Source: Pelobates cultripes (taxonomy: Eukaryota > Chordata > Amphibia > Anura > Pelobatidae). From it: 64,000 nt of DNA. Below are positions 10,721 through 21,560 of the stretch, piece by piece (the stretch's first letter is position 1; each line of letters begins with the position of its first letter). The notes beneath the pieces are model-generated. The model saw only the letters and a list, made by a program, of their open reading frames with translations, was not told the DNA's origin and searched no databases. The position numbers and the translations under genes are program-made. The stretch covers positions 261,146,280-261,210,279 of the forward strand of contig OW240913.1 of assembly GCA_933207985.1 (NCBI GenBank), given 5' to 3'.

Positions 10721-11016
10721 ACAGGGTCATATTGGAAAATTTCTCTAAGTCAATTATGCTTCCATTTCAGCTACTTTGGCCCTAAAACCGAAATTTATTT
10801 GGAATTCAGTTTGAATTCTCACTTTAATGAATAAACGTGTAGATGATTTAACTCTGAAAATGCAGAGAACTGAGCTGTGAGACTGCAGAGGCATGATCTA
10901 AACACTGTTGCATTAAGCTTAGAGTTATTTATTATTATTAACAGATAATTAATAATAATAGTTATATACAAAAGCTTACTGCAAGCCATGTGATTTTAAC
11001 AGAGGTGAATATTATG

Positions 11017-11350
11017 TTAAAGGGACATTGTAGCCACTTAAACAACTTCATCTAATTAAAGTTATTATAGCATCTCGAGTCCTGCCCCCCATCCTATCCC
11101 CAAAACCCAATATTATACCAATTAGAAGGGTTGGAAGCATGGTTTTAAGTCATGCCAATAGACTCTCTGGGTACGAAAACTGGGACTCTTACTTCCTGGT
11201 TCTCATACTGTTACATACTGTGACGTGATGTCACGGTTGGTCATAGAGAATTGTTGAGTACAATGATTCTCTGTGGAGGAATTGTAGGTGCATCACAGTG
11301 CTTTTTTTCCCCAATGCTCCTCTATGAGGAGCACTGGATTGGCCCATCAT
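11017..11350. mobile_element. TTAA-type MITE fragment
   Basis: TTAAAGGGACATTGTAGCCAC at 11017 matches the terminal style of the complete TTAA element at 38789-39193 (TTAAAGGACCACTATAG). No matching right terminus was found, so it is truncated or the far end has decayed. Confidence 0.45.
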
Positions 11351-11474
11351 CCTGGAGAATGTTTACAAAGGCAATTTTAGTCAGAAGTACCAGAAACAAT
11401 TAGAAACAATAAGGATTACTATGACATTCAAGAAAGGGTTAGTAAGAAGAGCTCTCTCTCAATCTAAGACATTC

Positions 11475-11640
11475 TGCGAGGTATTCACTAAAATAAAGAT
11501 GTTGGGAACTCAAAGTGAATTTTAAATACAAGTCCAAAATAGCTGAGCTGGAATCATAGCTGTCTTGGTGAATTTTTTTGAGTTAAGAATTTAGCCTTAA
11601 ATTTTAAATTCACTTTGAATTCCCACAATTCTCTCTGTAA
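11475..11640. mobile_element. Small inverted-repeat MITE
   Basis: GGAACTCAAAGTGAATTTTAAAT (about 11505) is mirrored by ATTTTAAATTCACTTTGAATTCC (about 11600), giving a short element with terminal inverted repeats. A loosely similar sequence is at about 40520-40690. Confidence 0.5.
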
Positions 11641-11837
11641 AGTATTGATAGAGGTCAGGGAAAAATATGTCAGACAGAGCATGTCTAGCACTGTTATTTT
11701 TAAATTAAACCATATCTCCCTGACAGACAATAAAAAAGACAGCTTAAAAAGTTAGGTGTTACTTTTGTTTTCACAATTTCTCAGTATATACATACTTTTT
11801 AATTTAGGCACATACACATTCTCTGATATGTTACATA

Positions 11838-12075
11838 TATAGTTGCATAGTTACAGTTATATAGGCTGGAAAAAGACCTGTGTCCAGTTCAGCCTTTCTC
11901 ACATCTGCTTTTGCTGTGATCCAAAAGAAGGCAAAAAAAAAACAAAACAGTACAAAGTACTTTCCAATTTTACAACAAACTAGAAGAAAATTTCTTCTCA
12001 ACCCTAGAATAGCAGTCATATTTTTTCCTTGAAAGGAGAAGCTGTTACCCACATATTTAAAAAATATATGATTAT
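11838..12075 (-). mobile_element. LINE 3' segment (CR1/L2-type), split by PLE
   Basis: This AT-rich segment, including GGCTGGAAAAAGACCTGTGTCC on the + strand, has the look of a common frog LINE 3' region. The PLE insertion with its TSD separates it from 20126-21560, where the same minus-strand LINE continues with reverse transcriptase relics. Confidence 0.5.
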
Positions 12076-12088
12076 AATTATATCAATA

Positions 12089-13520
12089 GAAAAAAACGAA
12101 AAGTTGAGTAGAGAGATTGTCAGGTTGCCAAAAATATGTTGGGGGGTAACCCCTAAGGAAAATAGAAATAACTGAAGATAGTACTAGTTAACCAGAAAGG
12201 GGGAGAAGGAATACCACAGAGAATATCTCATTCTCAACCCCCTATCTGGAACTGGTACCTTAAAGGCAACCCATGAGGAAATTAAATTAAAATATACCTT
12301 TTAATAGAAAACATTAAAAGAAGTGTCAAAAATCATTATAACAATATAAGGCTATAGTAAGCAGACCGTTGGTTAAGTGGTATACAGACTGAATTGCCTT
12401 TAGTATAGTAGCAACAAAAGTGGATTTAATAGAGGAAAAAAAGAAAACTAAATAGTAGAAAATAGTTTCCACAATTTGTTAGATTGCAAACCTATAGTAG
12501 GAAACCTCCGTTCTAAATAGAAAGACCACCCCGGAGATAATAGAATGAGAAAAGCTCCTCACTGTTGCAACAACCCCGTCCCAGTCGCTAAAGGACCTCT
12601 CTCAGCTGTCAACTGAAATTCGTTTCTGATTTCTAATCTAAATGCTGTAATGGTGAGAGGGTCTGATGTATTTAACCCTCAATCAGATAAGCTTAAGACG
12701 AAAAATTGCCAGTAGCTGAATGTCCCTGCGGCTGGAGTACCTCTCGGTTGCAAACTAAAAGCCTCAAATTAAAATTAAGCTAGAGCTTTTTCTGGAGTGA
12801 TTTCTATCTAAAGACATAGTATCTGTCCCTTGTCTATCTCCACAGCTCGCTATAATGAAAAGGTCCCGACGCGCGTTTCGCCGTAACACGGCTCGTCCAG
12901 GGGAACCGGGTCAGGAAAAAGTAGTGGTTTAAATATCCCGCCCTCAGCTGCAATTGGCTGGTACTTCCATCAGCCGTTGCTGAGGGGGGAGGGACAAACC
13001 ACAACGAAAATTTAACCCTTTCTAGCCGGGTACAAATAGGCATATCTATTGTGATAATTAAGTTGTATCAACAATCTTAAACTCAAATGGGACACAAAAG
13101 AACTATTTTAAAGGTGAAGAATACGTATGTGTAAATAAATTAATGAGTTTCTTAGGTTCTCCCTTCTCTTAGGGAGTGATAATCATTAGAGACATAGGGA
13201 ATCATAGAGGTCAATAATTGAAGTTGAAGAAGTTTAATTCTGAACTCTATACGCTGAACTGCCATATTGGTGATAATTCTAGGAGTAACCTGAGGGAAAA
13301 GAAAAGAAAATGAAATAGTCACAATGCTATTATAATATAAACCAAAAAATGATGATGGTTGGTTTCCAATTCTAACCACCTCTATGTACCACCACAAAGT
13401 GGATAGTCTTAGACCAGAAGTAAGTTCCTCTTCTTTTAGGAATGAATAAACGGGGTAAAATTGAACTCTTCGTTGAGTCCTTTAGGATACAAAGTCTGAA
13501 AGGAATAGATCCAGCGGGAT
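12089..13520 (-). repeat. PLE 3' pseudo-LTR
   Basis: This stretch is repeated directly at 16796-18230 (offset 4710) and, in part, inverted at 18352-20112. It covers the last 28 codons of the endonuclease ORF, the 3' UTR and a hammerhead-like fold. Confidence 0.92.
12862..12907 (-). ncRNA. Hammerhead-ribozyme-like fold in 3' pseudo-LTR
   Basis: The minus strand supplies stem I (GGUUCCC with GGGACC, one bulged U), core CUGGACGA, stem II (GCCGU, loop GUU, ACGGC), GAAA, a self-complementary CGCGCG stem III and UC at the cleavage position. The core has one extra G relative to the CUGANGA consensus. PLEs are known to carry hammerhead ribozymes with tiny stem III that work as dimers. All three helices are present here; catalysis is uncertain because of the extra G. 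Confidence 0.6.
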
Positions 13521-15832
13521 TCTGCCTTTAGTAAAGCTATATTGATATCACCTTTCCGGTGATTCAAAGAAAGTTTTTGTATCACCTGAAACTTTAAAAC
13601 TCCAGGTTTAGAAGCGTGATTGGTTCTTACATGTTTCGAAATTGGGGTTTCAATACGTAAATTTGTAATTGAGTTGATGTGCTGTAAGATTCGTCTGCGT
13701 AATTGTTGATATGTTTTGCCAATGTACTGTAGTCCACAGTCACAAGTTATAATGTAAATAACATTGGTGGAACTACAGTTAACAAAGGCATTAATGGTTA
13801 TCCCTTTGGATGTTCTTTTATTAAAGACAGATTTTGTGGGTTGAATGAAATTACAGGCTTTACAATGGCCACATTTGTAAAGGCCAATCGTAGTCTGAAG
13901 CCAGGTAGACGTAGGAGTTATATTTGAAACAGGTTTAAAGTGACTGTGTGTTAGAATGTCCCCTAGATTGTTAGCTCGTCTATATGCCATTGAAGGTTGT
14001 TTTGTAATGGTATTGGTCAGACTGGTATCGTATTGCAGTAACGGCCAATTTCTACTGAATATTTGTTGTGCTGTGTTCCAGTATTTATCAAACGTGCCTA
14101 TAAATCTAGTCACAGTGGGGGTAGTAGAAGGTTCTCTCGGTGGTCTATGTAGACTCTCAGACCTATCCACAATTTTGGTTCTCTGATATGCTCTTTTTAG
14201 AATTCTATTTGGGTAGCCCAATGACTTGAATCTTGTTCTGAGCTCTCTGGCTTCCTTCTCATAGTCCTCCTGGTTGGAGCAGTTTCTCTTGGCTCTAAGG
14301 TACTGGCCGTACGGTATATTCACCTTCAGATGGTGTGGGTGATAACTATGCCAGTGCAGCAAACTATTCGTTGCCGTTGGTTTCCTGTATAAAGAGGTAC
14401 TTATATCTCCATTCTCGTGTATGTTAATGTTCAGGTCCAGAAAGACCAGATGTTTCTCATTTATGACATGAGTGAGTTGCAGGTTAATATCATTATAATT
14501 AAGTTTTTCCACCAACTCTTCAAACTGTAAAAAAGAACCTGACCAAAAAATTAGGATATCATCTATATAACGATACCATTTGTGTATAGATGAAATATAG
14601 AGAAAAGGCATATTGGACACTATGGTTTCCTCCCACCATCCCAGAAATAGATTTGCATAGCTGGGTGCACAAGATGATCCCATGGCTGTGCCCCTTGTCT
14701 GTAAATAATATTTCCCATTAAAGGTAAAATAATTGTGTGTTAAAACAAATCGAAGAAGGGCCAGAATAAAAGCTTGTTCTTGTTCTTTAAATGTCCCAGA
14801 TTTTTCCAAAAAATAGGCTACTCCAGCTAGACCTTTTTCATGTGGGATGTTATTATATAGTGCCACTACGTCAAGGCTGGCTATTGACGTATATGGGGGC
14901 ACCGTTAGGTTTTCTAAAACAAGGAGGGTCTGTTTGGTATCCCGTATATAGGAGCTGAGTTTCTGTACCATTGGTTTCAATACTTTGTCAAGGAATTTGC
15001 TTGCTTGTTCTGTCAGACTGTGATTTCCAGATATAATCGGTCTCCCAGGAGGTTTGCACATGTCTTTGTGCACCTTGGGGAGACAATAAAATGTTGCTAT
15101 AGTTATATTGGATTGTGTTACGATATATCTGTATTCATTTTGGTTGATTACTTTGTCTGTTAAAGCAGTTTGTGCAAGCTGTTGTAATTCCTTGAAAAAG
15201 ACCCTTGTGGGGTCCTCTTTTAGTATTTGATAGGCTGATGTATCAGATAAGTGTGCCATGCACATGTCCATATACTGCTCACTTTGCATGAGAACAATGT
15301 TTCCCCCTTTATCTGAAGATTTTATAATAATATTGTCTTGTTGTTTCAGTTCCTGTAAAGCCAATTTTTCTTCATATTTTAAATTTGGTAAAGGAGATTG
15401 TTGGGTAGTTTGATTCTCTAATTCGTTTGTACACATCTGGACGAATAGGTCAATGCATGGGAACTCTTTGAGGTTAGGAGTAAACCAGGAAGGTGGTTTC
15501 GAGTCAGTAAGGGAGTCACCAAGTTCTTGTTCAGAGGAAAGGTCTGACAGGAGTTGGAAAATGTCACTGTCTTCTGAGGAGAGGCCTAATTCTTTTAAAT
15601 TCTTAAGGTTTCTTTTCTCATGATAGGCATGAAGGGCCAATTTGCGTCCAAACAGGTTCACATCTTTGGCCCAATTAAACATATTTCTAGGGGGAGTTGG
15701 TATAAAAGATAGCCCTTTAGAAAGTAATGAGAGATGCCTAGGTTTCAACTCAAAGGTGGATAGATTAATGATTTTATTTTCGTTCATTGTAATGTCTATT
15801 GGTAATTGGATTGGTGCATCTTGTATCCCCAT
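13436..15832 (-). CDS. Penelope-like reverse transcriptase with GIY-YIG endonuclease (798 aa)
   Basis: The enzyme nicks target DNA and copies element RNA from the nick. Residues 172-181 (SSDKGGNIVL) and 250-268 (CLPKVHK to GRPIIS) are fingers motifs. SLDVVALYNNIPH (319-331) carries the motif A aspartate, GTAMGSSCAPSYANLF (381-396) is motif B, YIDD (422-425) is the catalytic motif C and FLDLNI (464-469) follows. A Cys cluster CGHCKAC (654-660) precedes the GIY-YIG domain: VIYIITCDCGLQYIGKT (691-707), arginines at 712-714 and the catalytic Glu in ESRWIY (771). Length near 800 aa is full for a PLE. The likely start is an AAAAAATGG context 37 nt inside ORF1. No stop or frameshift is seen. Confidence 0.95.
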   Translation of the reverse strand: MGIQDAPIQLPIDITMNENKIINLSTFELKPRHLSLLSKGLSFIPTPPRNMFNWAKDVNLFGRKLALHAYHEKRNLKNLKELGLSSEDSDIFQLLSDLSSEQELGDSLTDSKPPSWFTPNLKEFPCIDLFVQMCTNELENQTTQQSPLPNLKYEEKLALQELKQQDNIIIKSSDKGGNIVLMQSEQYMDMCMAHLSDTSAYQILKEDPTRVFFKELQQLAQTALTDKVINQNEYRYIVTQSNITIATFYCLPKVHKDMCKPPGRPIISGNHSLTEQASKFLDKVLKPMVQKLSSYIRDTKQTLLVLENLTVPPYTSIASLDVVALYNNIPHEKGLAGVAYFLEKSGTFKEQEQAFILALLRFVLTHNYFTFNGKYYLQTRGTAMGSSCAPSYANLFLGWWEETIVSNMPFLYISSIHKWYRYIDDILIFWSGSFLQFEELVEKLNYNDINLQLTHVINEKHLVFLDLNINIHENGDISTSLYRKPTATNSLLHWHSYHPHHLKVNIPYGQYLRAKRNCSNQEDYEKEARELRTRFKSLGYPNRILKRAYQRTKIVDRSESLHRPPREPSTTPTVTRFIGTFDKYWNTAQQIFSRNWPLLQYDTSLTNTITKQPSMAYRRANNLGDILTHSHFKPVSNITPTSTWLQTTIGLYKCGHCKACNFIQPTKSVFNKRTSKGITINAFVNCSSTNVIYIITCDCGLQYIGKTYQQLRRRILQHINSITNLRIETPISKHVRTNHASKPGVLKFQVIQKLSLNHRKGDINIALLKAESRWIYSFQTLYPKGLNEEFNFTPFIHS

Positions 15833-16707
15833 TTTTTCCTGTCCCTTAGTCTTTCCCTTTGTGGTCGTGGCCAGTCCTGATCTAAAAAAGTCGAAGCGGA
15901 CTGGATAGGACCAGAGGGACCAGGGAGACCTTCCCGTACGCAGGGAGGTTCATCATTAGGGGGAGCAGAGGTATCTGAGAAAGAGATATTCCTCTCAGAG
16001 TTTCTCAGAATCCCTCTGGGTTGAGCTACAGAGGCTGTTCGCATTTGTCTGGACATTGGTCTTTTATTGAACCTAGGTCTACTTTCAGGTTCTGACCATT
16101 CTGTTTCGTCTGAGGAGGAAAACCCCTTGTTCCCCATGTTGGTGTTTCTCAGTCTCCGTTTATTTTTATTTTTAAAAATATTTCCCTCCTGGAAATCCCT
16201 ATAGTCCCTTTGAAACTTGTAATGTTTTTTCTGTCTTATATTCTTTTTGAAATTTTCCAAGTTTTTTTGTAATTTTGTTTCCATAGCAGTAAAGATAGGT
16301 TCTTTGTCAAATATTTTTATCTTTTTAATTTCTATGTCTAGAACACCATTAGTCTTATCCAAATTTTCTTGTTCTAGCTTTATCAGAAACTGCATAATTT
16401 TAGCTGAGCAGTCTAACAGGATTGAATTCCACTCTGCAATCTGTTCTTCAGATTTTACTTTATCTGGCAGTAATATATCTGGTCTAAGACCTCTAGGTAC
16501 CAATTTTTGTTCCAAGTAGTGCCTAAGGCTAGTAAGTTCCCAAAAACCTTTTAATTGAGTTTGGTATAATTTTTGTATTGAGAAAAAGGCATGATTAATA
16601 TCAGTAGAATCAGTGCTATTGTTTCCAAGTGGATTATTAGAAAAAACATTAGCTACATCTTCAGACCTTGAATCTGGGTGGACAACTTGTCCCAAAAAGT
16701 CAGTCAT
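15796..16707 (-). CDS. PLE ORF1, conserved unknown protein (303 aa)
   Basis: ORF1 lies immediately upstream of the RT ORF and overlaps it by 37 nt in a different frame. The protein begins MTDFLGQVVHPDSRS and has a region LTSLRHYLEQKLVPRGLRPDI, then EWNSILLDCSAKIMQFLI. A very basic stretch follows (KNIRQKKHYKFQRDYRDF, KNKNKRRLR) and then an acidic/serine segment. I recall similar proteins beside amphibian PLEs, but no catalytic motif is evident. The basic middle suggests RNA binding (inference). There is no clear slippery heptamer at the overlap, so reinitiation at the internal AUG is more plausible than frameshifting. Confidence 0.8.
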   Translation of the reverse strand: MTDFLGQVVHPDSRSEDVANVFSNNPLGNNSTDSTDINHAFFSIQKLYQTQLKGFWELTSLRHYLEQKLVPRGLRPDILLPDKVKSEEQIAEWNSILLDCSAKIMQFLIKLEQENLDKTNGVLDIEIKKIKIFDKEPIFTAMETKLQKNLENFKKNIRQKKHYKFQRDYRDFQEGNIFKNKNKRRLRNTNMGNKGFSSSDETEWSEPESRPRFNKRPMSRQMRTASVAQPRGILRNSERNISFSDTSAPPNDEPPCVREGLPGPSGPIQSASTFLDQDWPRPQRERLRDRKKWGYKMHQSNYQ

Positions 16708-16795
16708 ATTTGCTTTAATTTTTTTTATTTTTTTAAATGTAATGAAGTATTGAATATCTCACTAACTCAAAATATGGTATTGAAACCTGCTGCAT

Positions 16796-18230
16796 ATAGA
16801 AAAAAACGAAAAGTTGAGTAGAGAGATTGTCAGGTTGCCAAAAATATGTTGGGGGGTAACCCCTAAGGAAAATAGAAATAACTGAAGATAGTACTAGTTA
16901 ACCAGAAAGGGGGAGAAGGAATACCACAGAGAATATCTCATTCTCAACCCCCTATCTGGAACTGGTACCTTAAAGGCAACCCATGAGGAAATTAAATTAA
17001 AATATACCTTTTAATAGAAAACATTAAAAGAAGTGTCAAAAATCATTATAACAATATAAGGCTATAGTAAGCAGACCGTTGGTTAAGTGGTATACAGACT
17101 GAATTGCCTTTAGTATAGTAGCAACAAAAGTGGATTTAATAGAGGAAAAAAAGAAAACTAAATAGTAGAAAATAGTTTCCACAATTTGTTAGATTGCAAA
17201 CCTATAGTAGGAAACCTCCGTTCTAAATAGAAAGACCACCCCGGAGATAATAGAATGAGAAAAGCTCCTCACTGTTGCAACAACCCCGTCCCAGTCGCTA
17301 AAGGACCTCTCTCAGCTGTCAACTGAAATTCGTTTCTGATTTCTAATCTAAATGCTGTAATGGTGAGAGGGTCTGATGTATTTAACCCTCAATCAGATAA
17401 GCTTAAGACGAAAAATTGCCAGTAGCTGAATGTCCCTGCGGCTGGAGTACCTCTCGGTTGCAAACTAAAAGCCTCAAATTAAAATTAAGCTAGAGCTTTT
17501 TCTGGAGTGATTTCTATCTAAAGACATAGTATCTGTCCCTTGTCTATCTCCACAGCTCGCTATAATGAAAAGGTCCCGACGCGCGTTTCGCCGTAACACG
17601 GCTCGTCCAGGGGAACCGGGTCAGGAAAAAGTAGTGGTTTAAATATCCCGCCCTCAGCTGCAATTGGCTGGTACTTCCATCAGCCGTTGCTGAGGGGGGA
17701 GGGACAAACCACAACGAAAATTTAACCCTTTCTATCCGGGTACAAATAGGCATATCTATTGTGATAATTAAGTTGTATCAACAATCTTAAACTCAAATGG
17801 GACACAAAAGAACTATTTTAAAGGTGAAGAATACATATGTGTAAATAAATTAATGAGTTTCTTAGGTTCTCCCTTCTCTTAGGGAGTGATAATCATTAGA
17901 GACATAGGGAATCATAGAGGTCAATAATTGAAGTTGAAGAAGTTTAATTCTGAACTCTATACGCTGAACTGCCATATTGGTGATAATTCTAGGAGTAACC
18001 TGAGGGAAAAGAAAAGAAAATGAAATAGTCACAATGCTATTATAATATAAACCAAAAAATGATGATGGTTGGTTTCCAATTCTAACCACCTCTATGTACC
18101 ACCACAAAGTGGATAGTCTTAGACCAGAAGTAAGTTCCTCTTCTTTTAGGAATGAATAAACGGGGTAAAATTGAACTCTTCGTTGAGTCCTTTAGGATAC
18201 AAAGTCTGAAAGGAATAGATCCAGCGGGAT
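16796..18230 (-). repeat. PLE 5' pseudo-LTR
   Basis: Direct repeat of 12086-13520. Differences noted: G versus T near 13025/17735 and G versus A near 13125/17835. It includes the last codons of an upstream endonuclease frame, so the element is a partial head-to-tail tandem typical of Penelope. Confidence 0.92.
17572..17617 (-). ncRNA. Hammerhead-like fold in 5' pseudo-LTR
   Basis: Identical to the motif at 12862-12907 and exactly 4710 bp from it. Self-cleavage at both would release a unit-length RNA. Confidence 0.58.
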
Positions 18231-18235
18231 CTATT

Positions 18236-18352
18236 CTCCATTCTCGTGTATGTTAATGTTCAGGTCCAGAAAGACCAGATGTTTCTCATTTATGACATGA
18301 GTGAGTTGCAGGTTAATATCATTATAATTAAGTTTTTCCACCAACTCTTCAA
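18236..18352 (-). repeat. Internal scrap copied from the RT ORF
   Basis: Repeats 14408-14525 in the same orientation. It joins abruptly to the pseudo-LTR on one side and to the inverted copy on the other, as expected from template jumping during insertion. Confidence 0.85.
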
Positions 18353-20112
18353 ATATAACTCCTACGTCTACCTGGCTTCAGACTACGAATGGCCTTTACA
18401 AATGTGGCCATTGTAAAGCCTGTAATTTCATTCAACCCACAAAATCTGTCTTTAATAAAAGAACATCCAAAGGGATAACCATTAATGCCTTTGTTAACTG
18501 TAGTTCCACCAATGTTATTTACATTATAACTTGTGACTGTGGACTACAGTACATTGGCAAAACATATCAACAATTACGCAGACGAATCTTACAGCACATC
18601 AACTCAATTACAAATTTACGTATTGAAACCCCAATTTCGAAACATGTAAGAACCAATCACGCTTCTAAACCTGGAGTTTTAAAGTTTCAGGTGATACAAA
18701 AACTTTCTTTGAATCACCGGAAAGGTGATATCAATATAGCTTTACTAAAGGCAGAATCCCGCTGGATCTATTCCTTTCAGACTTTGTATCCTAAAGGACT
18801 CAACGAAGAGTTCAATTTTACCCCGTTTATTCATTCCTAAAAGAAGAGGAACTTACTTCTGGTCTAAGACTATCCACTTTGTGGTGGTACATAGAGGTGG
18901 TTAGAATTGGAAACCAACCATCATCATTTTTTGGTTTATATTATAATAGCATTGTGACTATTTCATTTTCTTTTCTTTTCCCTCAGGTTACTCCTAGAAT
19001 TATCACCAATATGGCAGTTCAGCGTATAGAGTTCAGAATTAAACTTCTTCAACTTCAATTATTGACCTCTATGATTCCCTATGTCTCTAATGATTATCAC
19101 TCCCTAAGAGAAGGGAGAACCTAAGAAACTCATTAATTTATTTACACATACGTATTCTTCACCTTTAAAATAGTTCTTTTGTGTCCCATTTGAGTTTAAG
19201 ATTGTTGATACAACTTAATTATCACAATAGATATGCCTATTTGTACCCGGCTAGAAAGGGTTAAATTTTCGTTGTGGTTTGTCCCTCCCCCCTCAGCAAC
19301 GGCTGATGGAAGTACCAGCCAATTGCAGCTGAGGGCGGGATATTTAAACCACTACTTTTTCCTGACCCGGTTCCCCTGGACGAGCCGTGTTACGGCGAAA
19401 CGCGCGTCGGGACCTTTTCATTATAGCGAGCTGTGGAGATAGACAAGGGACAGATACTATGTCTTTAGATAGAAATCACTCCAGAAAAAGCTCTAGCTTA
19501 ATTTTAATTTGAGGCTTTTAGTTTGCAACCGAGAGGTACTCCAGCCGCAGGGACATTCAGCTACTGGCAATTTTTCGTCTTAAGCTTATCTGATTGAGGG
19601 TTAAATACATCAGACCCTCTCACCATTACAGCATTTAGATTAGAAATCAGAAACGAATTTCAGTTGACAGCTGAGAGAGGTCCTTTAGCGACTGGGACGG
19701 GGTTGTTGCAACAGTGAGGAGCTTTTCTCATTCTATTATCTCCGGGGTGGTCTTTCTATTTAGAACGGAGGTTTCCTACTATAGGTTTGCAATCTAACAA
19801 ATTGTGGAAACTATTTTCTACTATTTAGTTTTCTTTTTTTCCTCTATTAAATCCACTTTTGTTGCTACTATACTAAAGGCAATTCAGTCTGTATACCACT
19901 TAACCAACGGTCTGCTTACTATAGCCTTATATTGTTATAATGATTTTTGACACTTCTTTTAATGTTTTCTATTAAAAGGTATATTTTAATTTAATTTCCT
20001 CATGGGTTGCCTTTAAGGTACCAGTTCCAGATAGGGGGTTGAGAATGAGATATTCTCTGTGGTATTCCTTCTCCCCCTTTCTGGTTAACTAGTACTATCT
20101 TCAGTTATTTCT
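18352..20112 (+). repeat. Inverted partial copy of the PLE 3' half
   Basis: Reverse complement of about 12164-13929. It includes the endonuclease C-terminus as an open + strand frame up to the stop at 18838-18840 (VIYIITCDCGLQYIGKT at about 18514-18564), the hammerhead-like motif and most of the 3' UTR. It lacks the RT palm, so no enzyme can be made. Confidence 0.92.
19369..19414 (+). ncRNA. Hammerhead-like fold in the inverted copy
   Basis: Same sequence as 12862-12907, here on the + strand. Transcripts crossing the whole PLE could pair this region with either direct pseudo-LTR. Confidence 0.55.
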
Positions 20113-20125
20113 AATTATATCAATA

Positions 20126-21560
20126 TACATATCTGTACAGGCTCTTCAGGCTCTTACAGTGAAAGGCCCTTTCCTTTGCCTTATACTAAATTTCCTTTCC
20201 TAGATTTAAATTTCCTAGATGGGCGACCTCGTGTCCTATGTATAGTCTTGTTTATGAACCAAAAGATGGTTTGTTATGGCCCTGAATATAGTTGTATAAT
20301 TCTACAATAGCCTCTCTGGGCACTGTTTTTCTAATCTAAACAAATTTAAAAATGTTAAGCGTTCTACATAACTAAAATCTTCCATTCCTCTTATTAGTTT
20401 TGTATGCCACCACTGCACTTTTTATAGTGCTATTATATCCTTTTTTTTTTTAGAACCGATGACCAAAATTGCATTGGATTTTTCATGTGTGTCTTGATTT
20501 ATAAAGAGGTATTGTTCTTTTTTTCATCTCAATAATGAATGTCCTTTTTATGGATTCAGATATCTTACTGGCCTGAGCAACAGCTGATTGACATTGCACA
20601 TTGTTGCCTAGTTTACAGCCTATAAGAATTCCTAAATCCTTCTCATGTGTTGCTATCCCTAATTCACTACCATTTAGGGTTTACGTTGCTTGTGCATTCT
20701 TCACACAGAAATGCATTACTTTGCATTTATCAAAATTAAAATTAATCTACCATGTGAATGCCCAGTTGCCTAATCTATCTAAATCCCTGTGCAGCAAAGT
20801 AATATCCTGCTCACATTGTATTATTTTACAGAGTTTGTGTAATTTGCAAAACACTTGAACATGACTTTCAATACCTATTTCAAGATCATTTTTTAAATAT
20901 GTTGAATGGAAGTGATCCCAGAATAGACCCATGGAGGATACCACTTACCATGATTGTCAAGTTTTAAAATTTACCATTAATGACAACTCCTTTGTACTCT
21001 ATCTTTAAGTCAATGTTCTACCCAAAAACAAGAAATTTCATCTAGACTCCTAAGTTGTTTTAGTTTGAACACTATCCTATTACGTGGAACTGAACCAAAT
21101 AGTTTGCAAAATCCAAGCAGATCACATCTACTGCAACACTCTGATCTATATTTCTACGTAGAATGCAATTAAGTTTGTTTGACATCCTTGTTTTATGAAT
21201 CTATGTTTCATGAAACCATGCTGATTTCTGCTAATGCTAACCCCTTATCCAACCTTCAAATACTTTATCAGTCACATAAGTCAAGCTCACAGGTCTATAA
21301 TTTCCAGGAAAAATGGTGAACCTTTTTGAATATAGAAACCACTGCCTTCCTTCAATCTTCTGGTACAATTCCTGAATGAAAAGAATCCTGAAAGAATTAA
21401 AAAGAGAGGTTAGCCTTTTTCCCCGCACTTAGCTCCTTATGTGCTCATGGGTGAATACTATCAGGCCCTGTAAATTTGTTTCTATTAACTTTCTTTAGTT
21501 GCACCTTGTCTTGAGTCATCCAATAATAATTTCTTAGCAAGTTTTTTTCTTTCTTTCTTG
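20126..21560 (-). pseudogene. CR1/L2-type LINE reverse transcriptase relic
   Basis: Minus-strand pieces in shifting frames read NYRPVSLTYVTDKVFE (about 21300), then VAVDVICLDFA, VVINGKF, VSGILHGSILGSLPFN and LHRDLDRLGNWAFTW. These are the ordered motifs of a jockey-superfamily LINE polymerase. Many stops show it is long dead. It continues the 3' segment at 11838-12075, and the 8 kb PLE sits between the two. Confidence 0.7.

Larger units (their letters stand above)
12089..20112 (-). mobile_element. Penelope-like element with intact ORFs, 8.0 kb, 13-14 bp TSD
   Basis: AATTATATCAATA at 12076-12088 and 20113-20125 (14 bp if the preceding T is counted) is the target-site duplication. In minus orientation the order is: inverted pseudo-LTR copy (20112-18352), a 117-base internal scrap, pseudo-LTR (18230-16796), ORF1, RT plus GIY-YIG ORF, and pseudo-LTR ending at 12089. 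The two direct pseudo-LTRs are 4710 bp apart and I see about two substitutions in 1.4 kb, so the insertion is young. The inverted copy stops at the equivalent of 12164, 75 nt short of the 3' end. Both ORFs are open, so this copy may be, or recently was, autonomous. Confidence 0.93.

Noticed and set aside
12834..19442. Recurring 69- and 81-codon frames in the PLE region
   Set aside because: They lie in the pseudo-LTR 3' UTR, one spans the hammerhead-like motif, and they appear only because the pseudo-LTR is present three times.
13436..20112. Group I or II intron homing system (GIY-YIG plus RT)
   Set aside because: RT motifs, pseudo-LTRs and 13-14 bp TSD fit a Penelope-like element; no intron ribozyme core was seen.
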